DNA of 33,747 nt from an uncultured Lachnospiraceae bacterium (GTDB taxonomy: Bacteria > Bacillota > Clostridia > Lachnospirales > Lachnospiraceae): positions 1-33,747 of the forward strand of contig CARQVR010000024.1 of the NCBI GenBank assembly GCA_949051815.1, in the 5' to 3' direction. The notes beneath the pieces are model-generated. The model was given only the letters and a program-made list of their open reading frames with translations. It searched no databases and was not told where the DNA came from. The translations under genes were made by a program, and so were the position numbers. Within the stretch, counting starts at the first letter, position 1. The number at the start of each line of letters is the position of its first letter. Below are positions 7,685-14,880 of this stretch, piece after piece.

Positions 7685-8263
7685 TCATTTTTTCATAAAG
7701 TCCTTGCTCGGTTCTCCCCACGCGCCCAGAACTTCCCCCGTATAAGAAAAGTAAGTCTCACAGGTCGTCGAGACGGGGGCAATCGTTCTCAGCCGTTCGC
7801 CCACCGGGCTGCTTTCATCCGCAAGCATCTCGTCGTAAAGCACATTTTTTATCCGGCATAAAAACACCTCGCCGTCTTCAAGGGGAATGCTCTGCGCGGC
7901 CTCCAGCTCGAAGTTGACGGGGCTCTCCGTCAGAACCGGCACGTCAAGAACCGCTCCTTTGCCGATCCTTACGTCAAAATTCATCTTGTCCCCGTCATAT
8001 CCCGGCTTACAGCCAAGATAGTCAGCCATGGGAAGCAGTTTTTCCGTGACGAGATTCGCAGAAAAGACCTTCCCGGCCTTGATCCTGTCCTTCGTCATCT
8101 TTTCCCCGCCTATGCATATCATCGCCCCGAGCGTCTTGTCCCAGCAGTAGCTGAACCAGCAGAACAGGCCAAAGTCAGGCGTCCCGTCCTCCTTGTATGT
8201 GCCGTATAAAAACAAAGTCTGCGGACAAAAATCATTGGTTCCCTGTCTCGATATCTTAGCCAT
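7685..8263 (-). CDS. Flavoredoxin / flavin-reductase-like domain protein
   Basis: A 192-residue protein of the flavin-reductase-like FMN-binding split-barrel family, which includes flavoredoxin and small FMN-dependent electron carriers in anaerobes; soluble, with no signal or membrane segment. The evidence is overall family resemblance: an N-terminal PQTLFLYGTYKEDGTPDFG strand region, GEKMTKDRIKAGKVFSANLVTE and the NFDVRIGKGAVLDVPVL segment before LEAAQSIPLEDGEVFLCRI. The start at 8263 is fixed by AAGGAGGA, which lies inside the last codons of the preceding MarR gene; only two bases separate that stop from this start. This tight coupling suggests the MarR protein controls this gene. Substrate and partner cannot be told from sequence. 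Confidence 0.82.
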   Translation of the reverse strand: MAKISRQGTNDFCPQTLFLYGTYKEDGTPDFGLFCWFSYCWDKTLGAMICIGGEKMTKDRIKAGKVFSANLVTEKLLPMADYLGCKPGYDGDKMNFDVRIGKGAVLDVPVLTESPVNFELEAAQSIPLEDGEVFLCRIKNVLYDEMLADESSPVGERLRTIAPVSTTCETYFSYTGEVLGAWGEPSKDFMKK

Positions 8264-8265
8264 AG

Positions 8266-8697
8266 CTACAATTCCTCCTTCACATTGTCGAGCACTCTGC
8301 GCAGATACCCCTCAAACGCAAGTATCTCCTCCGTGCTGAAATTTTTAAAATAGATCCCATGCATCTCCATGGAAACCTTGTCGTAGCTTTCCTTCAGACG
8401 CGCCGCTTTCTCCGTCAGCGCGATCAGGTTTTTCCGCCTGTCCCCGGGGTCCGGCAGACGCCGCAAAAGCCCTGCCTCCTCCATTCTGTCAAGCATACTT
8501 GTAAGCGTCGTGTTGGCAAGCCCCGTAAGCCTCGAAAGCTCTATAATGGATATATGATCGCACTGCCACAGAACGTACAGGATCTTCCCCTGCGCACCGT
8601 TAAATTCTCTTATATTTTCTTTTTGCAGTATCTTATCAAACACCCTTCCCCCGACCTGTTTGATCTGCGAGATCAGAAAGCCCGCCTGTGTTTCCAT
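8266..8697 (-). CDS. MarR-family transcriptional regulator (autoregulatory, flavoredoxin locus)
   Basis: A 143-residue winged-helix repressor of the MarR family. The DNA-binding segment ISIIELSRLTGLANTTLTSMLDRMEEAGLLRR, followed by the wing DPGDRRKNLIALTEKA, is typical. ATG at 8697 (METQAG) is preferred to an upstream ATG at 8748 because AGGAGG lies seven bases before it. A promoter with an overlapping imperfect palindrome stands directly upstream, arguing for autoregulation. It is coupled to the flavoredoxin-like gene, its likely target. The inducing signal is unknown; redox or electrophile stress would fit the partner gene but is inference. Confidence 0.9.
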   Translation of the reverse strand: METQAGFLISQIKQVGGRVFDKILQKENIREFNGAQGKILYVLWQCDHISIIELSRLTGLANTTLTSMLDRMEEAGLLRRLPDPGDRRKNLIALTEKAARLKESYDKVSMEMHGIYFKNFSTEEILAFEGYLRRVLDNVKEEL

Positions 8698-8715
8698 ATC
8701 GACTCCTCCTGCAAA

Positions 8716-8745
8716 AATACTACTATATAGTATTATTTTTGTCAA
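8716..8745 (-). promoter_or_regulatory. Promoter and overlapping palindromic operator of the MarR-flavoredoxin operon
   Basis: On the minus strand a consensus -35 TTGACA (8740-8745) and -10 TAGTAT (8717-8722) are 17 bp apart. A 22-bp palindrome (8716-8737; perfect core ACTATATAGT at 8722-8731, one mismatched pair further out) covers the -10 and spacer. Binding there would block polymerase, as expected for MarR autoregulation. Confidence 0.7.
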
Positions 8746-8832
8746 CACCAGGACCCAAAATACCGGTTAAAATTCTATTCTCCATTTTTCCGGCATAAAC
8801 ATAGACCATATCTCACACTTAGCTGGTGCTCT

Positions 8833-10269
8833 ATGACGTTTAAAAAGTGGAATCACCCTTTGGTGGCCGGAACCGTTATTCTGACCGTAACCGGATTAGT
8901 CAGCCGTTTTATCGGCTTTTTTTACCGTATTTTCCTATCCAATGTATTCGGCGCGGAGGGCATGGGCCTCTACCAGCTCATCTCCCCCGTTCTGGCCCTC
9001 TCGTTTTCGCTTACCGTGTCCGGCATACAGACAGCCATCTCCAAGTATGTGGCCAGCGAAACAAGCACCCACGATTACAAAAGCTCCTTCCGCACGCTCT
9101 GGGCGGGCTTTGTACTTGCAATGGCGCTCTCCGCTGCCTGCGCGTTTGGCATCTACGTGTACGCGGAACCCATCGCGGCAGGCCTTCTGCTGGAGTCCAG
9201 AACCGCCCCGCTCCTTCGCATTATCGCGCTCTCCATCCCCATGGCCAGCGTGCACTCCTGCATCAACGGCTATTTCTACGGGATCCGGAAAACCGGCATC
9301 CCCGCCTTTTCCCAGCTCGCGGAGCAGGTCTGCCGCGTGGGGAGCGTCTACCTGATCTATTTTATCTGCCGGAAGCACGGCCTTACGCCTACCATCAGCT
9401 TCGCCGTGGTGGGCCTTGTAATCGGTGAGAGCGCCTCCATGATCGTCTCTGTGGTGGCGATCCTTGCGCGCGCCCATCAGGTATTTCCGGCAGGCGGTCC
9501 TGTTTCCGCGCACACGCCTTCTGTCTTCCCCGCCGGTCAGACACCTGCTTCCCTCTTTTTCCGTCGCCGTCAGACCGCCCGGCCTCTCTCTTCCGTGATC
9601 ACCATATACCGGCGCATCACAGGACAGCTTTTGCAGCTCGCCGTCCCGCTTTCGGCCAACCGTCTGGTGCTGAACCTTTTGCAGAGTGTGGAAGCGATCT
9701 ACATACCGAACCGTCTGATGGCATACGGCTTAAGCAACGCGGACGCCCTGAGCGTCTACGGTGTGCTCACCGGCATGAGCCTGCCGCTGATTTTATTTCC
9801 GTCCGCCATCACAGGCTCCGTCTCCGTGCTGCTTTTGCCCATCGTATCGGAGGCGGACGCGGGCGGCAACCAGAATGCGGTGCGCCGCGCCATCTTCACC
9901 TCGATCCGCTGCTGCCTGCTGCTGGGCTTTTTCTGCACCGCCCTGTTTTTGCTGTTCGGAAGACTGGCCGGACGGCTGCTCTTTCACTCGGAGCTGGCCG
10001 GCAGTTTTATCCTGACCCTCAGTTTCATCTGTCCCTTTATGTACATCGCAAGCACCTTAAACAGTATCTTAAACGGGCTTGGAAAGACCATCCAGACCTT
10101 TCTGTTCAGCGTGGTCAGCCTTCTTCTGCGCCTGCTGTTCGTCTTTTTTGCTATCCCTCTCTACGGCATCAAAGGATATCTGTGGGGTATGCTGGCAAGC
10201 CAGATGCTGCAGACAATTCTGTGCACCGTATCGGCGCTCCATGTCTCGCGCCGGACACACAGACCGTAA
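8833..10269 (+). CDS. SpoVB/MurJ-like polysaccharide flippase
   Basis: A multi-pass membrane protein of the MOP superfamily (polysaccharide biosynthesis/SpoVB/YtgP branch), expected to move lipid-linked cell-wall or spore-cortex precursors across the membrane. The 478 residues form about 12-14 hydrophobic segments. The N terminus, with GLVSRFIGFFYRIFLSNVFG followed by GLYQL, is characteristic of the SpoVB group, as are NGYFYGIRKTGIPA and the final YGIKGYLWGML. A longer-than-usual hydrophilic loop (about 212-260) contains a repeated VFPAG (217-221 and 231-235). ATG at 8833 agrees with the family N terminus, but no good ribosome binding site precedes it, so expression may be low. Whether it acts in sporulation or vegetative growth cannot be decided from sequence. 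Confidence 0.88.
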   Translation: MTFKKWNHPLVAGTVILTVTGLVSRFIGFFYRIFLSNVFGAEGMGLYQLISPVLALSFSLTVSGIQTAISKYVASETSTHDYKSSFRTLWAGFVLAMALSAACAFGIYVYAEPIAAGLLLESRTAPLLRIIALSIPMASVHSCINGYFYGIRKTGIPAFSQLAEQVCRVGSVYLIYFICRKHGLTPTISFAVVGLVIGESASMIVSVVAILARAHQVFPAGGPVSAHTPSVFPAGQTPASLFFRRRQTARPLSSVITIYRRITGQLLQLAVPLSANRLVLNLLQSVEAIYIPNRLMAYGLSNADALSVYGVLTGMSLPLILFPSAITGSVSVLLLPIVSEADAGGNQNAVRRAIFTSIRCCLLLGFFCTALFLLFGRLAGRLLFHSELAGSFILTLSFICPFMYIASTLNSILNGLGKTIQTFLFSVVSLLLRLLFVFFAIPLYGIKGYLWGMLASQMLQTILCTVSALHVSRRTHRP

Positions 10270-10290
10270 ACTGCACCGGGTGCGGTCTGT

Positions 10291-10434
10291 ATGGCGGAAA
10301 ATCTGCCACAAAGGCAGGTGCAGGAGAGATTCCGGGAGTACATCAAGTGCATTACACAGTATAGAAACTGCATAAGAAGCCCGCTCAGATGTCCTTTCCG
10401 CAATTTGAAGTCCTTCTTTGAAATCCGCATTTGA
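10291..10434 (+). CDS. Candidate 47-residue small protein, unrecognised
   Basis: A short reading frame begins 21 bp after the flippase stop and ends just before the DAHP synthase promoter. Its product starts MAENLPQRQVQERFREYIKC, is basic, has three cysteines and ends FEIRI. No ribosome binding site is evident before the ATG and no family is recognised. It fills an otherwise unexplained gap on the same strand as both neighbours, but chance is a real possibility. Confidence 0.18.
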   Translation: MAENLPQRQVQERFREYIKCITQYRNCIRSPLRCPFRNLKSFFEIRI

Positions 10435-10454
10435 AATCCTCCCTGCACTTATAC

Positions 10455-10483
10455 TTGCGATTCTTCTCTCTATATACTATAAT
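10455..10483 (+). promoter_or_regulatory. Promoter of the DAHP synthase gene
   Basis: TTGCGA (10455-10460) and a perfect TATAAT (10478-10483) are separated by 17 bp. Transcription would start near 10490, giving a leader of about 110 nt before the gene at 10601. Confidence 0.75.
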
Positions 10484-10485
10484 AT

Positions 10486-10594
10486 ATGTGTTTTTCCAGT
10501 AAAACACATACAAAATACAGACGAAGCGGCCGCCGGACCGCCAGAGGACAGCCCGTCTGTCCCCACAGTGCGGCGAAAGCGTCTGCGCCGGGAG
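10486..10594 (+). promoter_or_regulatory. Structured 5' leader of the DAHP synthase gene with alternative pairings
   Basis: A perfect 9-bp stem (ATGTGTTTT 10486-10494 with AAAACACAT 10501-10509) sits at the predicted transcript start. Further on, CAGACG (10518-10523) can pair with either of two CGTCTG copies (10554-10559 or 10580-10585). A separate stem, CGGCG (10571-10575) with CGCCG (10586-10590), abuts the ribosome binding site GGGAGG. The second CGTCTG lies in the loop of that last stem, so the pairings compete. This could set translation, but no known riboswitch, T-box or leader peptide was recognised. Confidence 0.4.
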
Positions 10595-10600
10595 GTAACC

Positions 10601-11629
10601 ATGTCATTTCAATATGTAGCTAAATTACCTACCCCCGACGAGATCCGCGAGCGTTTTCCCATGCCCGCCCATCTGGTGGAGGTAAAGAGAGAAAGAGATA
10701 TCGAAATCCGGGACGTGATCACCGGAAAAAGCAAGAAATTTATTGTAATCATCGGCCCCTGTTCCGCCGACAACGAGGTAGCCGTATGTGATTATGTAAA
10801 CCGATTGGCAAAAGTCAGCGAAAAAGTGAAGGACAAGCTGATACTTGTCCCCCGGATTTATACGAACAAGCCCCGCACGACAGGCGAGGGCTATAAAGGC
10901 ATTGTCAGCCAGCCCGATCCGGAAAAGAAACCCGATTTTACAAGCGGCCTGATCGCCATGCGCAAAATGCATATCCGCGCCATAGAGGAAACCGGCCTGA
11001 CCGCCGCCGACGAGATGCTCTACCCCGACAACTGGGGTTATGTGGAGGACATTCTCTCCTATGTGGCCATCGGCGCGCGCTCCGTGGAGGACCAGCAGCA
11101 CCGCATGACCGTCAGCGGCTTCGACGTGCCCGCCGGGATGAAAAATCCCACCAGCGGCACCCTCTCCGTGATGCTAAACTCCATCTACGCGGCGCAGCAT
11201 TCCCACGAGTTCACCTACCGGGGATATGAAGTCAGCACAGGCGGCAATCCGCTTGCCCACGCGGTGCTTCGTGGTTCCGTGAACAAGCACGGCAGAAGCC
11301 TTCCGAATTACCACTACGAAGACTTAAATACCCTGTATATGCTGTATCAGGACTACGATCTGGTCAATCCGGCCTGTGTCATCGACGCAAACCATAATAA
11401 CTCCGACAAGAAGTACGAGCAGCAGATCCGTATCGTCAAAGAGGTCATGCACAGCCGGAGATTAAACAAGGACATTCACAGCATGGTCAAAGGCGTGATG
11501 ATTGAAAGCTATATCGAGGAAGGCTGCCAGAAAATCGGCGAAGGCATTTACGGCAAATCCATCACCGACCCCTGCCTTGGCTGGGAAGCGTCGGAACGGC
11601 TGATTTATGATATTGCGGAATACGAATAA
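10601..11629 (+). CDS. 3-deoxy-7-phosphoheptulonate (DAHP) synthase, class I, AroF/G/H type
   Basis: Joins phosphoenolpyruvate and erythrose-4-phosphate, the first step of the shikimate pathway to aromatic amino acids; cytoplasmic. The 342 residues carry the active-site motifs GPCSADNE (metal ligand Cys54), VPRIYTNKPRTTGEGYKG (Arg85, Lys90, Arg92) and GMKNPTSG. IDANHNNSDK (His265), MIESYIEEG (Glu302) and SITDPCLGWE (Asp323) follow. The metal ligands match the spacing of the E. coli AroG type. The start at 10601 is set by GGGAGG five bases upstream; the frame stays open 61 codons further but that part is non-family leader sequence. The gene has its own promoter, a structured leader and a terminator, so it is a single-gene unit. 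Which aromatic amino acid inhibits it is not clear. Confidence 0.95.
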   Translation: MSFQYVAKLPTPDEIRERFPMPAHLVEVKRERDIEIRDVITGKSKKFIVIIGPCSADNEVAVCDYVNRLAKVSEKVKDKLILVPRIYTNKPRTTGEGYKGIVSQPDPEKKPDFTSGLIAMRKMHIRAIEETGLTAADEMLYPDNWGYVEDILSYVAIGARSVEDQQHRMTVSGFDVPAGMKNPTSGTLSVMLNSIYAAQHSHEFTYRGYEVSTGGNPLAHAVLRGSVNKHGRSLPNYHYEDLNTLYMLYQDYDLVNPACVIDANHNNSDKKYEQQIRIVKEVMHSRRLNKDIHSMVKGVMIESYIEEGCQKIGEGIYGKSITDPCLGWEASERLIYDIAEYE

Positions 11630-11646
11630 AACAAATAACCGACTGC

Positions 11647-11675
11647 TGCGCCCCGTTTTGCGGGGCGCATTTTTT
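11647..11675 (+). terminator. Intrinsic terminator of the DAHP synthase gene
   Basis: A perfect 9-bp stem, TGCGCCCCG (11647-11655) with CGGGGCGCA (11661-11669), and a 5-nt loop are followed by six T. It lies 17 bp after the stop codon. Confidence 0.93.
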
Positions 11676-11677
11676 GC

Positions 11678-11733
11678 TTGACTTTGGTACGAAATCGTAC
11701 TATAATCCCTTCAATAGTATGATTTCATACTAT
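11678..11733 (+). promoter_or_regulatory. Promoter and twin operators of the MarR-MATE operon
   Basis: TTGACT (11678-11683), a 17-bp spacer and a perfect TATAAT (11701-11706) form a strong promoter. The spacer holds an inverted repeat centred on GTACGAAATCGTAC (11687-11700). A second, longer one, ATAGTATGATTTCATACTAT (11714-11733), lies just after the -10. Both fit one consensus, TAGTAYGATTTCRTACYA, the first being read on the opposite strand. Two matched sites around the start point imply tight autoregulation by the MarR protein that follows. Confidence 0.8.
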
Positions 11734-11783
11734 TTTAACGAACCCTCATACACACTGACGCCGGGAACATGGAGGATGCGGAA

Positions 11784-12230
11784 ATGATCCCTGATTTTTC
11801 AAAAGAACTGCGACGATTCAATTATCTGCTGAGCGAAACGGAGTCCGCCTACCATGAAGCGGCATCCAGACTTGGCCTTCCCGAAAGCTCCATGATGGTT
11901 CTCTACGCCGTCTGTCACGCCGGAACTTCCTGCCCGCTCCGGGACATATGCCGCAACGCCGGTGTCAGCAAACAGACTATCAATTCCGCGCTCCGCAGGC
12001 TGGAAGCAGAAGGGCTGATCTATCTGGAAAACACCGACGGCAAAAATAAAACCGTATTTCTTACCAGTGAGGGCCAAAAGCTGGCCGGACGGACCGCCGC
12101 CAAAGTCATTGCCATAGAGAATGCAATTTTTGCCTCATGGACAAATGAAGACGTGAAGCAGTATCTGTCGCTGACAGAACGCTATTTACAGGATTTTCGG
12201 GAACATTTACGGCACTTGAAACAAGATTAG
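11784..12230 (+). CDS. MarR-family regulator of the adjacent MATE exporter
   Basis: A 148-residue winged-helix protein. The segment CPLRDICRNAGVSKQTINSALRRLEAEGLIYLE is the DNA-binding part and GKNKTVFLTSEGQKLA the wing. ATG at 11784 is preferred because GGAGG lies eight bases before it; an in-frame ATG at 11769 would add five residues and has no good site. It is followed 39 bp later by a MATE transporter gene on the same strand. Twin palindromes overlap its promoter. The arrangement of local MarR, operators and efflux pump is the classic drug-responsive unit, with the exported compound acting as inducer in known cases; the ligand here is unknown. Confidence 0.9.
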   Translation: MIPDFSKELRRFNYLLSETESAYHEAASRLGLPESSMMVLYAVCHAGTSCPLRDICRNAGVSKQTINSALRRLEAEGLIYLENTDGKNKTVFLTSEGQKLAGRTAAKVIAIENAIFASWTNEDVKQYLSLTERYLQDFREHLRHLKQD

Positions 12231-12269
12231 TTTACATAATGTTTTTGGATATAAAAAGGATGTGATTTT

Positions 12270-13607
12270 ATGGAAAAAAATATACAGTTATCAGACCACT
12301 TTACTTACAATAAACTTCTGCGCTTCACCCTTCCCTCCATCGTGATGATGGTATTTACCTCCATCTACGGTGTGGTGGACGGTTTCTTCGTGTCAAACTT
12401 CGCGGGAAAGACCGCCTTTGCCTCCGTCAATCTCATCTTTCCCTTCATTATGATCCTCGGCGGCATGGGTTTTATGATCGGCACAGGCGGCACGGCTCTG
12501 GTTTCTCTGGTGCTTGGCACCGGGGATCGTGAGAAGGCGAACCGCTATTTTTCCATGATGATATATGTGACTCTGCTCCTTGGCATCGTCCTGTCCGCAA
12601 TCGGTTTTGTCTTTACGCGCCCTATGGCTTCTTTTCTGGGCGCGACGCCGGAAATGTTGGAGGACTGTGTCCTCTATGGGCGCATCGTATTCTGCTTTAT
12701 CACCACATTCATGCTGCAGAATGTTTTCCAGAGCTTTCTGATTGCGGCGGAAAGACCCAGGCTTGGCCTTATGGCAACCATCGGCGCAGGTGTGACCAAT
12801 ATGTTTCTGGACGCGCTCTTTGTGGGCGTCTTCCGATGGGGTGTGGCGGGCGCGGCTCTTGCCACGGGCATCAGCCAGTGCGTGGGCGGTCTGCTTCCCC
12901 TGCTCTATTTTATCCGCCCAAACACAAGCCTTCTGCGGCTCACCAGGACAAAGCTGGAAATCAAGCCGATCCTGCAGGCGTGTGCCAACGGCTCGTCGGA
13001 GCTGATGAGCAACATTTCCGCCTCCGTTGTCAGTATGATCTATAATTTTCAGCTTTTAAAGTATGTCGGTGAAAACGGCGTCTCCGCATACGGCGTGCTG
13101 ATGTATGTGCAGTTTATCTTCATCGCCATCTACATTGGCTACTCCATCGGCGCTTCTCCCATCGTCAGCTACCACTACGGCGCGGGAAACGACGCAGAAC
13201 TGAAAAATATGTTCAAAAAGAGCGTGCTGCTGATGACCGGCACAAGCATCGTGCTGACCGCCGCCGCTTTTCTTCTGGCCGCTCCGCTCTCCGGCATATT
13301 TGTGGGCTATGACGCAGAGCTGTTTGCGCTGACTTGCCATGCGTTCCGGCTCTTTGCCTTTTCCTTCCTGCTGGCAGGCTTTAATATTTTCGCCTCTTCC
13401 TTTTTTACCGCCCTCAACAACGGTGCGGTTTCGGCGGCGATCTCCTTTATGCGCACGCTGATTTTCCAGACCGCGTCCGTACTGATCCTGCCGCTCGTCT
13501 TCGGGGTGGACGGCATCTGGTGGGCAATCACTGCCGCCGAGGTGTTCGCCTGCATGCTCTCCGCCGCATTCCTGTTTGCGAAACGCGGAAAGTACCACTA
13601 TATGTAA
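12270..13607 (+). CDS. MATE-family multidrug exporter
   Basis: A 445-residue inner-membrane protein with about 12 transmembrane helices in two related halves, of the MATE (MOP superfamily) cation-coupled exporters. Family signs are the N-terminal LPSIVMMVFTSIYGVVDGFFVSNFAG, GTGGTALVSLVLGTGDREKANRYFS after helix 2, and the second-half equivalent SIGASPIVSYHYGAGNDAELKNMFKKS. The weak AGGA site before 12270 is typical of a distal gene. It follows its MarR regulator by 39 bp and is almost certainly co-transcribed. Substrate range is not predictable from sequence. Confidence 0.93.
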   Translation: MEKNIQLSDHFTYNKLLRFTLPSIVMMVFTSIYGVVDGFFVSNFAGKTAFASVNLIFPFIMILGGMGFMIGTGGTALVSLVLGTGDREKANRYFSMMIYVTLLLGIVLSAIGFVFTRPMASFLGATPEMLEDCVLYGRIVFCFITTFMLQNVFQSFLIAAERPRLGLMATIGAGVTNMFLDALFVGVFRWGVAGAALATGISQCVGGLLPLLYFIRPNTSLLRLTRTKLEIKPILQACANGSSELMSNISASVVSMIYNFQLLKYVGENGVSAYGVLMYVQFIFIAIYIGYSIGASPIVSYHYGAGNDAELKNMFKKSVLLMTGTSIVLTAAAFLLAAPLSGIFVGYDAELFALTCHAFRLFAFSFLLAGFNIFASSFFTALNNGAVSAAISFMRTLIFQTASVLILPLVFGVDGIWWAITAAEVFACMLSAAFLFAKRGKYHYM

Positions 13608-13731
13608 GAACAGGAGAAACTGCCTCCCGGCAGAACCGGCGAAAGCAAACATAAATGAACCGGCATCGTATGCAGCGCGTTCTCCTTGCATGGTTCACAC
13701 CGTTACAATTTTCAATAGAGAAACATAAACA

Positions 13732-13764
13732 GGGCGGCGGAAACTGTCAACGATCCCGCCGCCC
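13732..13764. terminator. Hairpin between convergent MATE and xerD-type genes
   Basis: GGGCGGCGG (13732-13740) pairs with CCGCCGCCC (13756-13764) around a 15-nt loop. It sits between two convergent genes and could end both transcripts, although the T-rich stretches on either side are short. The remainder of 13608-13789 shows no gene. Confidence 0.65.
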
Positions 13765-13789
13765 TTGTACATTCTCAAAAGTAAATAAC

Positions 13790-14674
13790 TCAACCACGCG
13801 GGTGCGCCTTCGCGTACACCTCTCTGATATGGTTATGGTTTAAATTTGCGTAAATCTGTGTGGTGGAAATATCGGAATGCCCCAGCATTTCCTGCACGCT
13901 TCGAAGATCCGCGCCGTTCTCCACCAGATGCGCCGCAAAGGAATGACGCAGCGTGTGGGGCGTGATGTCAGCCTGAATATCCGCTTTCTTCGCATAGTGC
14001 TTGATCAGTTTCCAGAATCCCTGTCTGCTCATGGGCTGTCCGGAACAGTTCGCAAACAGCACCTCCGACTTTTTATTCTCGAGCATTTCCTCTCTGGTGC
14101 CGTCCAGATATCTGGCCATCGCATTCTTGGCCGCCGCGCCGAAAGGAATGATTCTCTCCTTGTTGCGGTCCCGGCAGAGAATAAAGCTCATCTGCATATT
14201 CACATCGGAAAGGTTCAGCGTGATCAGTTCCGTCACGCGGATTCCCGTGGCGTAGAGAAGCTCTAACATCGCTTTGTCACGGATTTCCTTGGGGCTGTCC
14301 CCGGACGGCTGTTCCAAAAGCCGCACCACCTCATCCGGCGACATAATCTCCGGCGCCTTTTTCTCAATCTTAGGCGCTTTGAGTTTCTCGGAAATATCCT
14401 CCTGCGCCATCCCCTCCTGCACCATATAATGATAGAACGCTTTCAGGGATGCAATGTTTCGGGATACCGTAGCCGCCGCAAACTTACTTTCCTCCAGGTA
14501 CTTCACATAGTCAGCCAGATCCTGCGCCTTCACGTCCTTCGTCTCACGGATGCCTCTCGACTCCATAAAATGCGATACCTTTTCCAGATCCCGTCTATAA
14601 GACATCTCCGTATTTTCGGAGGTATTCTTTACATTATGTAAATACATAATAAATGCGCCAATCTCTTTTTCCAT
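13790..14674 (-). CDS. xerD: Tyrosine site-specific recombinase, XerD type
   Basis: A 294-residue tyrosine recombinase expected to resolve chromosome dimers at dif; cytoplasmic. The N-terminal SAM-like core-binding domain spans about 1-100 and the catalytic domain about 108-290. The catalytic set is complete: Arg146 (ATGIRVTEL), a beta-hairpin Lys at 172, His240 and Arg243 (TPHTLRHSFAAHL), His266 (LGHSDISTT) and nucleophile Tyr275 (QIYANL). Length and motifs fit a housekeeping XerC/XerD rather than a phage integrase, and no mobile-element genes or attachment repeats flank it. It has its own promoter at 14736-14764. The ribosome binding site before 14674 is weak. XerD is favoured over XerC by general similarity only. 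Confidence 0.88.
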   Translation of the reverse strand: MEKEIGAFIMYLHNVKNTSENTEMSYRRDLEKVSHFMESRGIRETKDVKAQDLADYVKYLEESKFAAATVSRNIASLKAFYHYMVQEGMAQEDISEKLKAPKIEKKAPEIMSPDEVVRLLEQPSGDSPKEIRDKAMLELLYATGIRVTELITLNLSDVNMQMSFILCRDRNKERIIPFGAAAKNAMARYLDGTREEMLENKKSEVLFANCSGQPMSRQGFWKLIKHYAKKADIQADITPHTLRHSFAAHLVENGADLRSVQEMLGHSDISTTQIYANLNHNHIREVYAKAHPRG

Positions 14675-14735
14675 TTACCCGGAAGCCCTTCCCTGTGCGT
14701 TCTCTTTATGTAAATCAAATCATTGTCTGAGTACC

Positions 14736-14764
14736 ATTATAATCAGATTTTTTTAGAAAAGCAA
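14736..14764 (-). promoter_or_regulatory. Promoter of the xerD-type gene
   Basis: On the minus strand TTGCTT (14759-14764) and a perfect TATAAT (14736-14741) are 17 bp apart. The rest of 14675-14880 is AT-rich spacer after spoIIM in which no gene is seen. Confidence 0.72.
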
Positions 14765-14880
14765 ATGGAATTTTTCTTGATTTTACGGGCATTTGCGCCC
14801 TTTTTTCCCCAAGGCACAACATATCGTCCGCATATGATTTTATGTCTACTACATCTTGAAAAATAGAATAAAAAAATTTT

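Noticed and set aside
8935..9513. Long antisense frame (192 codons) over the flippase gene
   Set aside because: Low-complexity charged sequence opposite hydrophobic codons; no ribosome binding site and no recognisable domain.
13056..13691. 211-codon minus-strand frame opposite the MATE gene end
   Set aside because: Antisense to conserved MATE helices; composition (Gly, Gln, Glu, His) is typical of a shadow frame.
13790..14674. Tyrosine recombinase considered as an integrase of a mobile island
   Set aside because: Size and motifs match housekeeping XerC/XerD, it has its own promoter, and there are no tRNA, attachment repeats or phage genes nearby.
14785..14805. Short GGGC/GCCC hairpin followed by T-run on the plus strand
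   Set aside because: Only a 4-bp stem and no plus-strand gene leads into it; not convincing as a terminator.
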